Positions 20,810-32,339 of a stretch of DNA of 64,000 nucleotides are shown here, one piece after another. The notes beneath the pieces were generated by a model, which saw only the letters and a list, made by a program, of their open reading frames with translations, was not told the DNA's origin and ran no database searches. Each line of letters opens with the position of its first letter. Position 1 is the first letter of the stretch. The stretch covers positions 62,753 to 126,752 of the forward strand of contig RDEW01000089.1 in NCBI GenBank assembly GCA_011109175.1, written 5' to 3'. The stretch is from Dicyema japonicum. Lineage: Eukaryota; Dicyemida; Rhombozoa; Dicyemidae. The position numbers and the translations under genes are program-made.

Positions 20810-21650
20810 CAACCTTCCTCGCCTGCCTGTTCGCCAGCCTCCTCAGGCAGGTTCGATTCTGGTTGCTGAAACAACTCCGAGAGCGCCTTGTCTAATTGAA
20901 CCCTCTGCCCATATGGCATCTCAAGGCTCTGCCTCCTATACTCCAGTGTCAGGCTCTCTAGGGTCCGCTTTAACACAGTGGACTGTAGATAGCTTGGAGC
21001 TTCCTATCTACCCCAACTGCTTCAGATAACCTTGTGGTACTTTGTTGCAATTCCTTCCCACGTCATTACTATAGGAATAACGAGGACTTGCAACCAAACA
21101 TCTGCACCTTCTCGTTTGCAAGAAAGTCATACTTCTTTTTTTCTCCATATCCAAGTCTGCAAACGGTCTTGAGACGTGATGCCAACTTCTATGATAAGGA
21201 CTTGGCCAGACTCCTTATCGTGTACCACAATGTCCGGTTTATTGTGCTTGACTAGCACCGAGGTACGGATAACACTCTCTACCTTAATTTGTACCTGGTG
21301 TTCTCTACTACAGATTGCACCTTATGAGTCCGCAACTTTCTGGTGTGGCGAATACCATACTTATTTCATAGTAGTAGATGAAGACTCTTTACTACCTCGT
21401 TATGCTTCCACATGGATCCGCACGAGTGGCTAAATGATCAACCGACATGCTCCTTGACTTACAATGAGGACACGTATTTGTTGATCGAGGTGAGTTGTCA
21501 AATGAGTTGTCAAATATTGCGGTCTTGCATATACGTGTACAGCGCCTCCGATCGATGTGAGTTGTCACCGTATTTTAGCCATACTGTCGACGACTTAAGG
21601 TCGACATGTGGGTTGTTTAATGAAGAGGACCTTATGAAGGCTTTTTAAGT
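20810..21650 (-). pseudogene. R2-type LINE C-terminus (restriction-like endonuclease)
   Basis: On the minus strand the frames give CPHCKSRSMSVDHLATR (a CxxC...H knuckle, about 21.48-21.43 kb), then CNKYGIRH-like residues in which the usual Cys is Asn-adjacent, and VQSVVENTRY. Next come HNKPDIVVHDKESGQVLIIE with VGITSQDRLQ (about 21.25-21.17 kb). KPD followed 12 residues later by an acidic residue is the signature of the restriction-like endonuclease used by R2, NeSL and related LINEs. Stops and frame changes show it is dead. Related shorter fragments lie at 31.5-31.7 kb and 55.5-55.75 kb. Confidence 0.75.
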
Positions 21651-21654
21651 TGAT

Positions 21655-22020
21655 CTTTTCCATCGAGAGAGTTTTAACGCCACCGAATCGAAAGCAAGTT
21701 GCATGTTTTTTTTTAATCGATATCAATAAACGTTGCTATTTTGTGGCAGGCAGCGTTATCCAATAACATTAAGATTTTTTTTGAAAAATCATTATAATAA
21801 TTTTTTTGAATATCAAATATTTTGTCGAGTATTTAATCTAACAACATGGCATTTACTTCATACAAGGAGCGTTTTATCTTGATTCTTTAAAAATCGAGAA
21901 GAGCAGTCCTGCACAAAAGGCTCGACAATAAGTTAGATGAAGATTTCTTAGTAATGTCAATCAGAGATTCGACAGAGAAAAAGATGGAAAACTTCCTAAA
22001 ACAAAATACCATCATTGACT
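21655..22020. other. Upstream region of the cysteine protease
   Basis: AT-rich. A frame including KKMENFLKQN just before the propeptide could hold an upstream exon, but neither a start nor a signal peptide could be fixed. Confidence 0.3.
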
Positions 22021-22023
22021 ACT

Positions 22024-22999
22024 ATGCCGCAACACAGAATAAATCATAAAAGGGCTATTTTTACTGAAAATTTAAGATTTATTGACAACCACAATTTACT
22101 TTCAAAGCAAGGAGAAGTTTTGTATGAATTGGGAATTAATCAGTTTGCTGACTTGGTTATCTCATAAAATAATTTTGTAGACAAGGAGAGAAATCCTCAA
22201 ACCCAGCAAATTCAATTTATATAATAATTACAATTCTTATGGAACAGTGGAAAATGAATTAATTGTTGATTACACTATCCATGGAAAGAAATATCCTCGA
22301 TTTTTTAATTGGATAAAAAAACAGTGTAACTGTTATAAAAATTCCAAGATCTGTATTTGGGTCATGTTATGCATTTGCCGCAGTTAACAATTGATTAATA
22401 TATTTAGTTAGCCACGTTGGAGTCGCATTTGGCAATCAAAAACTATAAACTAGTATCAATGAGCGCACAAAATATCGTTGATTGTGTTATATACGGATGC
22501 AACGGTGTAAGTGAAAGTACTGTGTATGAATACATACAAAAAAACGGAAGAATTAATTCTGAAAAACGGTATCCATATATTCCCACAGTAAATCGACGGA
22601 TAATTATAAAGGATGGTAAATGCAAATATGGAGGTCAACCAGATCTTAAGTTTAAATTGACTGAATACTTGAGAGTGGCAATGAAAAAATGCTTTTGCGT
22701 ACTTTTGTAGATGTTCGTCCTGTCACTGTTGGTGTTTATTTTTCTATAAGCTTTGAACGTTATTTTAAAGGTAAATATAATGAAACGTTTTAGGAATATT
22801 TCAATTCAAAAATTGTTTGCCTGAGAATAATTACCACTTTATTTCAGTTGTCGGTTATGGAGTCTCAAAAGGAGAAAAGTATTGGCTCATAAAAAATTCA
22901 TGGGGTAAAATTTGGGGGATAAATGGCTACATGAAATTGGCACGTGGGAAAGATAACTGTGGATTTCCTCTGAATCCCAAATATCCTATAATCGAATAA
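22024..22999 (+). pseudogene. Papain-family cysteine protease (cathepsin L-like), mini-introns, frameshifted
   Basis: Exons at 22,024-22,155, 22,181-22,382, 22,408-22,587, 22,612-22,770 and 22,794-22,999 are separated by GT-AG introns of 25, 25, 24 and 23 nt. Exon 1 is the I29 propeptide (KRAIFTENLRFIDNHN, YELGINQFADL; ERFNIN and GNFD motifs). Exon 2 carries the catalytic Cys (GSCYAFAAV, Cys at 22,365-22,367) and exon 3 SAQNIVDC and GCNG. Exon 5 carries the catalytic His (HFISVVGYG) and Asn (NSWG). Removing the 24-nt intron restores YPYIPTDGKCKY, as in cathepsins. The oxyanion Gln segment (NQGxC) reads IPRSVF, so Gln and one disulfide Cys are missing. Single-base frame breaks near 22,318 (one base extra) and 22,672 (one base missing) suggest a pseudogene or assembly errors. 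The signal peptide was not found. Family certain, activity doubtful. Confidence 0.82.
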
Positions 23000-23139
23000 T
23001 CGTTAAGGGTGAAATTACTATTTGGTTCTGATAATATTGAGTTAATTTAATTTCACTTGTATTATTTTTTTCCAATAAAAAATATTTACTTAATACTATT
23101 TTTTACTAATTTATATTTTAAAACGTTTCTGTAACAAAA

Positions 23140-25025
23140 GGACCGGATTTCAGTGATCCAGCTCAATGTGAATGGAATCAAGGGCTCAAAACACTCATCT
23201 CAAAAATCAAAATTGACATCCTACTAATTCAAGAGTCTAATTTGACTCCGAAGGACTCTACGCCTATTTTTCCTGGATTCAATGTTATTCGGAAAGATCG
23301 TACAGAGAATTGTGGAGGTGGACTACTAACGATTATTAGAAAGGGACTCAAATATCAGGACTGTTCATCAGAAACTCCTGGGGACGATGAAACCACGGAA
23401 GCCATTGGAATTTCTGTGAGTTCAACAAAAGGAAAATTGTTTCTGGTGAACGTCTATATACCTCCTCCTGGCTCATGCTCTAAAAAGTATTTAATGGTTG
23501 ACTTATCTACTTTGGAAAATATGGGGGATATCTTGATCTGCGGAGACCTGAATAGCAAACATCCTCTTTGGCTGTCAATTGCAAGAGGAAGACTTTACTC
23601 TCGCAGTCTGGAAAACTGATGATTATTAATGACCCCTCGAAACACACAAGAACCCCTTTCAGGATTCTGACCAACCCACATTTCAGACATCACTCTCTGC
23701 TCCCCAGCCTTTCTACAAGAGTAACTTGGTCCGTCATATACGATACCAGAAGCGACCACAACCCTATTTTATTGAAGATCAGTAGGGTGTATTTTGTGAT
23801 AAAAGTCGACCTACATATACAAATCCGCAAACTGAAACCTTTTCCGGATTATTACTGAATATCGTTTTGCTGACGTAAATCTGGAGGATTTCTCCTCTTG
23901 ACAAGGGTGTATCACATAAATGACATCATTCTACAAGGGAGATAAATGGCTGTCCCAATAGGACACACCTGCTACACAAGAGGCTTTGGAAAGATTGCTT
24001 TGGTCAAGAAAAGAAATAGCCTCAAAAAGGCAGGAATTCGTCAACTGAGGCAAAACTCCGACTGAAAGCTCTGAATGAAAATATAAAGGCCAAAGAACTT
24101 AAGATACATAAAGCAAAATGGTCACGGGTTCTCACAGCTTTGAACCGAAATCAGACGACCCCCAAGTATGGAAAATTATTGGGACATAAGGGCTCATGAT
24201 AGACCAACCGACGAATCCGAATACAACCAGAAGGATCGGAATTCCATTATGAAGTATTATGTGAAAATTGCCCATAAAGAGAAACGGAAGATCAAGACAG
24301 GTTAACTTCCTTTGGAAAAGCCGAAGAGGGACCGCTTATCTTCCTACTTTTCAGAAACGGATGTAAAAGAAGCATTGTTCAATACAAATACTACCTATTC
24401 CCACGGCCCAGATGGAATCCCTGTTATCCTGCTGAAAAATCTTGGACCGGAGGCGATCAGGACCCTTACAAAGATCTATAATTGGTCTTTGAAGGAAAAT
24501 ACGATCCCCTCACTATGGGAACTCGCCTACATCCGCCAGATATTGAATGAGAAAACCAAAAAACGACCCGGCTTCATTCATACGGTATCGTTGCTATCTG
24601 CAATGTCGAAAATTCTGGAAAAACTAGTTCTTCAAAAGATCAGAGGAATAATCCCAGAGAACCATTCCAACACGGATTTAAATTTCTTCACTTGACGGAT
24701 ACCCAGCTACTATCCCTGAGTGATTTTATTCGCTCTGGGTTCACAAGCAAACCCAGGCACAAAAAGACAATTCTATGTTCTGTAGACATTCACAAGGCAT
24801 TCGACTCCATCCCAAGAAAAAACTCAAAGGAAAATCTATCAGACGATATACCTGGGATTTTCAAACTCTGGCTGGTGAATTTCTAGTGGACAAAGAGGAC
24901 GAGTCTGTTAGTAGCAGATGGAAGCAAGTTCTTATTCTGAAGATCCTGGGAGTAATATTCGACACCTATATGACTTTCCCGCGCCACGTGGGAAATGTTT
25001 TAAACAAATTTGAGAAGAAAATCAA
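23140..25025 (+). pseudogene. Jockey-like LINE (AP endonuclease plus RT), cut by assembly gap
   Basis: An endonuclease start (IQLNVNGIKG) is followed by a 125-codon frame (23,242-23,619) containing PGFNVIRKDR, GGGLLTIIRKGL and ILICGDLNSKH (catalytic GDLN). RSDHNPILLKI follows near 23,750, then the linker (IMKYYVKIAHKE). RT motifs follow: SHGPDGIPVILLKN, MSKILEKLVLQKI and VDIHKAFDSIPR (the catalytic Asp block). The sequence then skips to LKILGVIFDTYMTFPRHV and stops at the run of N. Several frame changes. It is the best-preserved jockey-like copy in the window, but the YADD block is not seen. Confidence 0.8.
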
Positions 25026-25589
25026 NNNNNNNNNNNNNNNNNNNNNNNNNNNNNNNNNNNNNNNNNNNNNNNNNNNNNNNNNNNNNNNNNNNNNNNNNNN
25101 NNNNNNNNNNNNNNNNNNNNNNNNNNNNNNNNNNNNNNNNNNNNNNNNNNNNNNNNNNNNNNNNNNNNNNNNNNNNNNNNNNNNNNNNNNNNNNNNNNNN
25201 NNNNNNNNNNNNNNNNNNNNNNNNNNNNNNNNNNNNNNNNNNNNNNNNNNNNNNNNNNNNNNNNNNNNNNNNNNNNNNNNNNNNNNNNNNNNNNNNNNNN
25301 NNNNNNNNNNNNNNNNNNNNNNNNNNNNNNNNNNNNNNNNNNNNNNNNNNNNNNNNNNNNNNNNNNNNNNNNNNNNNNNNNNNNNNNNNNNNNNNNNNNN
25401 NNNNNNNNNNNNNNNNNNNNNNNNNNNNNNNNNNNNNNNNNNNNNNNNNNNNNNNNNNNNNNNNNNNNNNNNNNNNNNNNNNNNNNNNNNNNNNNNNNNN
25501 NNNNNNNNNNNNNNNNNNNNNNNNNNNNNNNNNNNNNNNNNNNNNNNNNNNNNNNNNNNNNNNNNNNNNNNNNNNNNNNNNNNNNNNNN
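25026..25589. other. Assembly gap (564 N)
   Basis: A continuous run of N. Open frames reported across it are artefacts. It sits between a LINE and the left edge of duplicated segment A. Confidence 1.
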
Positions 25590-25839
25590 CTTTCGCTCCT
25601 TCAACATTATCGGAGCGCGGTATATTGTTGAAGCGGGAATCGCTTCGGTCCTAAAAAAATTTGGACGCCTTGATACACTAAAAAGCCACGACGCACGTGA
25701 GACTGGAAGGTTCTCCAATTGATCTCTTTCATGATCGCGAAAAGCGACTCAACGTCAATTATGTCGGCGGGGATCGATTTTGATTAATTTTAATATTTTT
25801 GAGCAAATTAAATAAATTGTACCAAAAAACACCGTAATA

Positions 25840-26130
25840 ACTAGAATGAAAAAATTCAGGTTATCCCGGTCTCTCTTAAAAGTCTTCGCATGCTCTGACT
25901 TAAAGGAAGTGCAGTCTAGGGTGGACTACTCTGGATGGTTGTTGACTAATGGTCTTTTTGGATATAATTTAGGATCATTGGTGAACCACATGACGCACGA
26001 CAACGATTTAAGCTCCCTAGAGACAAAAGGGAAGAGAAGGAACAAAAGAAACAAACAAAAATATTCAATTTAGGAGGCCGCATTGCACAACTCTTGGCAT
26101 TTTCTTTGATTTTTATGTTTAATAAAGTTT
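25840..26130 (+). repeat. Repeat with a 75-codon open frame (copy A)
   Basis: The frame 25,846-26,073 (MKKFRLSRSLLKVFACSDLK...) is kept at 49,901-50,128 with only one substitution. Its second half (CCACATGACG, GGAACAAAAGAAACAAACAA) resembles the reverse complement of the SINE-like family, so this may be repeat DNA rather than a gene. It is followed by a possible polyadenylation context (TTTAATAAAG). Confidence 0.4.
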
Positions 26131-26767
26131 GTTATTATTTGAATTATATATCAGAGAGTTGTTCAATAAATCTCCAACACTATTCATTGATCATTAAGCA
26201 ATTTTATGCAATAAAATTTATTCAGGTGTTACAAACTTGAATGGGTTTACTTACATTGTTCCTAAAAAGTAAAAAATCATAATGACTGCTTTGAATATTT
26301 TTAAAGTATCTGTGGGGATGGATTATTGTATCTCCGTTTCCTCACAATTGAAGTTGCATTTTGTCATTCTTATGGCCGCTATTGTCCACCATCTCACCTG
26401 AAGATTCTTCTGAACTTGTAACGAACTTACCCTCAATTCCTCCAATATCATGAATTTGATGATTTTGAGCGTCAAATACGGCAACTGCTTACGACTCTCA
26501 AACCTGCAAATTAAGAGAGGTTATATTCATGCAGGAAGACTTTTAGGAAAGGACTTTCCTCAGTCACTTCAATAGTGAACTGATGCTCTTCTAGTTCTTA
26601 CAGCAATGTGTCTCCACAGCAATGTGGGTGAAGTGGGATTGGCATGGATGACAGATGGCTCAATGATTTGTTGGAGGAGATAAGGATTAAACAATAAAAA
26701 ACATATTTCACTTTAATATTCTGAACTTCGCTGAAATCTTTATTTCATAGATTTGTTGTCCCAATCT

Positions 26768-29700
26768 GTTTAGTTAGTTAGTTAGTTAAGAGCTCTTTCG
26801 CGTGGCCCTGAAAGGGGTTCGCTTGAGTCATGTTTTGCAGCCATCCTCCTCGCCATCCTCGCCCACGCCATCTTGTTCCTGGCCCTCATTCGAACATCAT
26901 CCAGATCGTCCGCTGTCACCAATTTACGATTATTTTGTTCGTAGTCATCTTTTAAGCAGGTTGGAAGTGTGTGTCTTGGTCTGCCTCGAAATCCGCGACT
27001 TCCGGCGTAGTAGAAATATTCTTCCATTATTCTGTTACATGGCGTAGTCGGGTCCAGTCTGAGGATATGTCCAAATAGTCGCCATCTCGATAAAATAAAA
27101 TCGGTGCTGAGTGGTCTGGATTTACATCGTGAATATAGATTTTCATTTGAGATTTTTCTCGGCCAAAAAATTCCAATCAACATGCGGAGTTTTTTCCTGT
27201 GAAAAGTATATAGCTTCTCTAAATCAATTTTAGAACATGCCCATGTTCCGGAATTGTATAGCAAAATTGGTTTAACAAACGTGTCGTATAGTCTGACACG
27301 AAGTTTCAGTGATACATGTTTTTTCCTTATCCAAATTTGGTACATTTTTTGAAGTATATGGCAGCCAGCATTTTCCTTCGACAAATATCCTCAGCATCAC
27401 TTAGCAGTGAGCCGAGTTTTTTGGTATGTCTCCAGCACTCATCGTTCCTTGATTCTGCTCGTTCGACTCGTGTATAATCAGTTTTTTTAATGTTTATGCG
27501 TAAATCCCAATTGTTAAAAATACGTTCGGCTTGAAGTAAAATTTGGTCAAGTATTTCTTGGTCGGTAGACACAAAGTCTACATCATCCGCATAAATTAAC
27601 TTTGTTATGTCCCGGTATTTAGGACCCATGAGATTTCTCAATTCCTTAAGCGCAGCTTCGAGGTAAACAATAAATATAATTGGGGACAAGGAATCTCCTT
27701 GTGGAGTGCCCATGTTCGTACTGGAACTCTTCGAATGCTTTGTTCCTATTCTCACGTATAGGTCAGTTTCGGAAAGTAATAAACTTATTAGTCTCAGGCA
27801 GTCCTCGTCAAGCAGTTCCTTTAGAACAATCATGAGTTTTTCTATATTGATGCTGTCAAAAGCCTTCGTTAGATCAATTCCTAGGATGTAGATTACTTTC
27901 GTGTATTTTTGACATATTGATGTGAGCCATCGATGACTCCACACAATATCTGAGGTTGATCTTCCACTTCTAAACCCACTTTGACTTAGGGAAAGGTATT
28001 TTTCCACTGGCTCTCGTATACGGTTAAGCACTATGATCGATAAGGTTTTCCTGATAACTGACAATAGAATAATAGGTCTTAGTCGTCCAACGACCCTTCT
28101 TTTTTCCCAGGTTTATGTATTGGAATTAAGACTCCATGTCCCAAAGGAAGTGGACAGTGAAGTTCCATCGACTCATTTAAGATATTCGTGATTATATTCC
28201 CAACAGTAACCGGGGCATGTTTTAGTAACTCACCCGGAATGCCATCATAACCAGCCGACCGATTTCCCTTTAGATGCATAAATGCATCGGTTACTTCCTT
28301 TATTGTAATTTTGTTTGTAAGGGGTCTCGGATATCCAATAAATTTAGGTACATTCATCCCTTCAGATTTAAACAACGACTCGAAGTGTCTAGCAATATAA
28401 TTTGCTTTATCCTCAGGGTTTTGAAATATTGACCTTCGTCGTCACAGACTTTCAGTGGTTTCTTTGCAGTTCCTCGTGTAAGTAGTCTAACAGCAGAGAA
28501 CATTCGTCTTCCATACTGACAGTTTTCGATTTCAGTTGCTTTATCGTCCAAATATTTGTGCCAAAGATATTTGATCGTCTTCTTATCAGATGCGATATTT
28601 GATTGCGTTTTCTCCTTAATGCACATTTATTCGAATTTGAACTTCCCAGTTTCGAACGTATTTCTTTCTGCTGCTCAGACAATTCTCGAATTAAGGGGTC
28701 ATGAATCATTCGTCTATTTTGGTCTTTTTCCTGGTATTTAACAGTCTCTATCGCCGACAGTATAAGAATATCCAAGATCTTCCCGAGGTCAGTCGAGGGG
28801 GTGCCACTGGGTTCAACTCCACGTAAACGTTTAGAGACATTTTGTTGGTATCTCTTTTGCCAAGTGTCAAAAGTCAACATTTCCACAGCCAAACGTTTAT
28901 TTAGAGGTGTGATTTTCCTCTTGACTGCCTCAATTCCGTAGTATCGTTTGAGATTTAATCTGGCCACCGTTAGCTTATGGTCACCGTCAGTAGTGGTTCC
29001 TCCATAACTCCTAGAGTCAGACAGAAGTCTCTTCTAGTAGATAGGGCAGATAATGTAGTCTATTTGGTTGAATATGCACGTATGTTCGTCTTTGGACCTT
29101 CTTATGCCAACCCAGGTAGTTCTATGTTTTGCTGGGTGTTTAAAAGTGGTATTGCATAGATACAGATTTGATGAATTACCAAAATCCATGAGTCAGTGTC
29201 CAGATAGTTTACGATACCTTCTGCCATATTTTCCCATACAGACTTTGTCGTGCCTTCTCATGCCACCTTTGGCATTCCAGTCACCACAGATAAATATAAG
29301 TGCAGATCGATGAACTCGCATATATGTATTCGATAGGATTTGATAAAACTCTTCCAACTCATCCATATTTTTGGAAACTCTGCTTATGTGTGGGGCATAT
29401 ACATTGATAACAGTCATCATAGTATTGTTTGTAGATGATAAACACAATTGCATAACCGCAACACGATCACTGACTGTCCATACTTTATGCAAGCAGTTCA
29501 CTAGGTTCGAGATAATTGCAAAACCATGACCGTAATTCGATTTTCTGATGGGAGTAGAAGAATCCGGTAGTTACCGAAGGTTTCATCGGATCCTAGGGCG
29601 TTTTTTGTTTCCTGTATGCAGCAAATGTCGATTTTGTAACGGGACAGATCTTCAGATAATAGTTCCCTCTTGATCAGAGATGAGAGGCCACGAACATTGT

Positions 29701-29812
29701 ATGTGGCGATGGAAAACAAGGATTTTGCATTTAGACATGATAAAGACATGAATTTTTCTTGAGAAGAAAAACAGAAGCACGTCACCACTTCAACCAATAT
29801 GTTTAGCTATAC
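26768..29812 (-). mobile_element. RTE-like LINE, near full length (copy A)
   Basis: On the minus strand it starts with the leader TTGGTTGAAGTGGTGACGTG (about 29,805). An AP endonuclease follows (IATYNVRGLSS, IDICCIQETK, VINVYAPH, FICGDWNAKGG, IDYIICP). Next comes an RT with GYDGIPGELLKH, SGFRSGRSTSDI, GIDLTKAFDSIN, GTPQGDSLSPI and LIYADDVDFVS. The C-terminus is VKPILLYNSGTW, WRLFGHILRLD and SRGFRGRPRHTLP. It ends in (GTTA)n on the plus strand, a short tandem tail typical of RTE elements. Several frameshifts break the single ORF, for example near 27,340, 28,080 and 28,430. Clade assignment rests on domain order and tail; no tree was made. Confidence 0.85.
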
Positions 29813-29949
29813 TATACAATTTGTTCTGTATATTGATTAATTTATGATTTTTACTTTTTATCGAATTTGAAAATTTTATGATTTAGAAAGAGACTTGTAA
29901 ATTAGCTTAGGAATTTAATAGAACAAATTTTGAAAAACTGATGATGATA

Positions 29950-30375
29950 ATGAGGAGAAAAAATTTACACTGCAGCTACCCTTTCGACAATCAAGCAATA
30001 CACCTAGTCTGTTTATGTATTAGAGTAATCACAATTTCCATACTGCTCAATCAGAATGGAGGATTCGTCGTGTAACTGATAGCTGCGGGGTCCAAATGTG
30101 CAATATCCACATCACTGGATGTATCGGCAGTTTGGAATCTTACATAACAATGTTGGCAGAGGTATTTCTAAAACGGAGATTGCTTGGAATTTAGTCAGAA
30201 TGACTCAGTTAAGCGAATGCTTACTAAGGACGGATAATTAGTGGTTGTAATTGATAATGCCCTATCACACTCAAAAAGTAAAGTCGTATTTGAAGAACCA
30301 GAATTTGTGGGGCATGTTATCTTGTGACTAGCAACATATAGTTGAGTGTTCAACCCAATCGAGAAATTAAGTGAT
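29950..30375 (+). pseudogene. mariner/IS630-like DDE transposase fragment (copy A)
   Basis: The plus strand carries NGGFVV near 30,055, GYIGSLESYITMLAE-type residues, and then LVVVIDNALSHSK followed by FEEPEFVGHVIL and FNPIEKLS. VxDNAxxH...Y...NPIE is the second Asp and third acidic block of Tc1/mariner/IS630 DDE transposases. Stops and shifts are present; copy B (54,000-54,430) keeps a longer frame. Confidence 0.65.
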
Positions 30376-30394
30376 CTCGAAGGCCTCAATCAGA

Positions 30395-30700
30395 TTTCTC
30401 ATTTTCTCATCGTGCGCCTTCTGGGATCCAAAACAACTTTTCTGTGGGCAGGGTGGTTTCGGGGATAGGAATTGGAGAGGGATGATGTATACCCTTCTCA
30501 TACTACACGTCGTGGTTGCGTATTGTTTAGAGTTGCACTGTCTGCACAGGGTAGAAAATCCCTTTCCGTTTTGTCGGATAAGATCTTCAAGTGATAAGGG
30601 TATTAGTTTTTCTAGCTTTCTGAGATTTCAAGTAATCGTGGCTGTTAAAGCCCGAATGTCCCGGATTCATTGATTGTTCTTCTAGGAAGATTGATTCCCC
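30395..30700 (-). pseudogene. Cys-rich retroelement-like fragment (copy A)
   Basis: The minus strand reads LEDLIRQNGKGFSTLCRQC, then further Cys residues (TTCSMRRVYI, PPCPQKSCFG) and HDEKMRNLIEAFE. It lies downstream of, and in the same direction as, the jockey-like RT fragment at 30.8-31.2 kb and could be that LINE's C-terminus. I do not recognise the domain. Confidence 0.35.
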
Positions 30701-30784
30701 ATTACATACACGTATATCTTACAGATGGTTTAATGAATTGTTTGTACAACAATTTCAAAGCCACCGAAAATAGTTTTGATTATC

Positions 30785-31210
30785 CCTTATTTTTTTGAGT
30801 ATTTCCAGAAATTTCGTCGACGTGAGATGAAAAGGACATGTGTGTGTTGAAGGTGATCCCCAGACTTTCTGATGCCTTGGAGATATCTTGATCGTGGGAC
30901 CCGACTAATTGGTATCACCATATGATAGGAGAAAATCGTCTTTATCATGGGTCGTGGTAAATCGGACATGTATAAGTTAAATAAGGCGGGTGATAAAGAG
31001 GAACTTTGTGGGACACAATTGGGTAGTATTTTTGAAACTGATTTGGTTTCATCAATGTATAAACGGGCCCTTCTTCCATTGACGAAGTGAAAAGCCAAAG
31101 TATTATATTGGGGTTGACGGGGAGAACAAACAATTTCCGGTTATGATTTTCCTTGAGACAGAGTCGAAGGCCATTTGTAAATCGATCGAGCAAATGACTG
31201 TTTTGAGGTG
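30785..31210 (-). pseudogene. Jockey-like RT fragment (copy A)
   Basis: SIDLQMAFDSVSRKI (palm motif A region), FHFVNGRRARLYIDETKS, VPQSSSLSPALFNLYMSDLP (motif B') and, after a degenerate catalytic box, ISKASESLGITFNTHMSFSS. The YADD box is lost (FSYHMVIPI). Dead copy. Confidence 0.75.
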
Positions 31211-31319
31211 ACGAGGATTTGTGTTAAAGCCTTCAATGATAACTTGTTCATCCTTTTTAAGCCCTCACTGACATCTGAATGTGAGATTAAATTAATCGGT
31301 TGTGTTCTCTTCGGTCTTA

Positions 31320-31730
31320 TTGAGGATAGAGAAGGCCCAAACATTTTCCTGAACGCCATTATAAGCAAAAAGGCCCATACATTTTCCGGGCACTGTTTCA
31401 GCCTTTTTTGGTTGCGAATCTTAAAGGTCAATTTCCAGATGTAGTCGTGTAACACAATGTATGACTTACAGTCGTTAGTTAGCACCGAGATTGGATACCT
31501 CTGTCTACCTTGATTTGGACCTCGCTGTTCTCAACTACAGATTGCACCTTTTGAGTCCGCAACTTTCTGGTGTGGCGAATGCCATACTTATTGCATAGTA
31601 GAAGACTCCTTATTATCTCGTTATCATCTGTGAAGGAGACAACTCTGCTTAAATATTTCCAATCACAAATCGACAACAATCTTTCCGGAAACTAAGAGAA
31701 AACGCTGTCCCGAGAATAGGCCCAATTCCA
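31320..31730 (-). pseudogene. R2-type LINE endonuclease fragment (copy A)
   Basis: CNKYGIRHTRKLRTQKVQSV then VVENSEVQIKV and ISVLTNDCKSYIVLHDYI correspond to the R2-like C-terminus at 20.8-21.65 kb. KPDIVVHD has decayed to KSYIVLHD here, so the catalytic Asp-containing PD motif is lost. Confidence 0.6.
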
Positions 31731-31954
31731 CAGTTTTTTTACCAGTGCATATAGGTAGAAAAGAAAATCAGAAACATCATCGAAAGCATCTAGTTAACGA
31801 GAAGAAGGATTCTTCCTGATGTATGGTCCAAAATATTTTAAAGTGTCTGTATATCGTCCAAAATATTTTAAAGTAATTATTATATCACATGACTTAAATC
31901 ACCAAGCTATTCACATTGCAAAATACGATCTCGAACCCATCTAGTTTCTCGAGA

Positions 31955-32330
31955 TCATTAGTGACCCTATTGATCATCGGCTCCATATATGAATGGACTT
32001 GATCCTAGGCTGATGGAGCCAAATTTTTCGGAAAAAATACTTTAACATGCATAGCGTCCCAAACCATGTTCCGACAATTAGCGAGTGGGAATATCGTCAT
32101 CCCTTAATTGCGTTTTCCATTACTAAGGAATAAACTAGTGGTGGCCAGGAGAGTAAAGTGCATTATTAAGTCAAATTGAGACCGCATTTATGGGGACATC
32201 CATACATCAGCTTAAAGGATGATAATCATCATCTAACGTCCACAATGATATTTTCATTTAGCACAAACTTTATGGTCAAGACAAAGTGAAGCTACTTTTC
32301 TCACTGCCTCATCGTCAGAACGTTGCCAAT
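31955..32330 (-). pseudogene. YLDD-lineage LINE C-terminal fragment (copy A)
   Basis: The counterpart of 55,990-56,350, where the frame reads LFLSNGKRTEGMTIFPLANC then RNMVWDAMHVKVYFPKYLAP. This matches the RPDG motif block DGKRPDGLTIFPF...SLVWD of the 9.7-11.4 kb element, with RPDG changed to RTEG. Confidence 0.6.
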
Positions 32331-32339
32331 TTCATCACA

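Noticed and set aside
24775-25722. Long frames (up to 315 codons, both strands) across 25,026-25,589
   Set aside because: They consist mostly of N from the assembly gap.
26802-27047. 81-codon plus frame starting MALKGVRLSHVLQ, also at 1956 and 50,855
   Set aside because: Recurs only because it is the antisense of the RTE LINE 3' end; no independent coding evidence.
31141-31485. 114-codon minus frame as a host gene
   Set aside because: It strings together out-of-frame pieces of jockey-like and R2-like LINE fragments; the copy in segment B is truncated.
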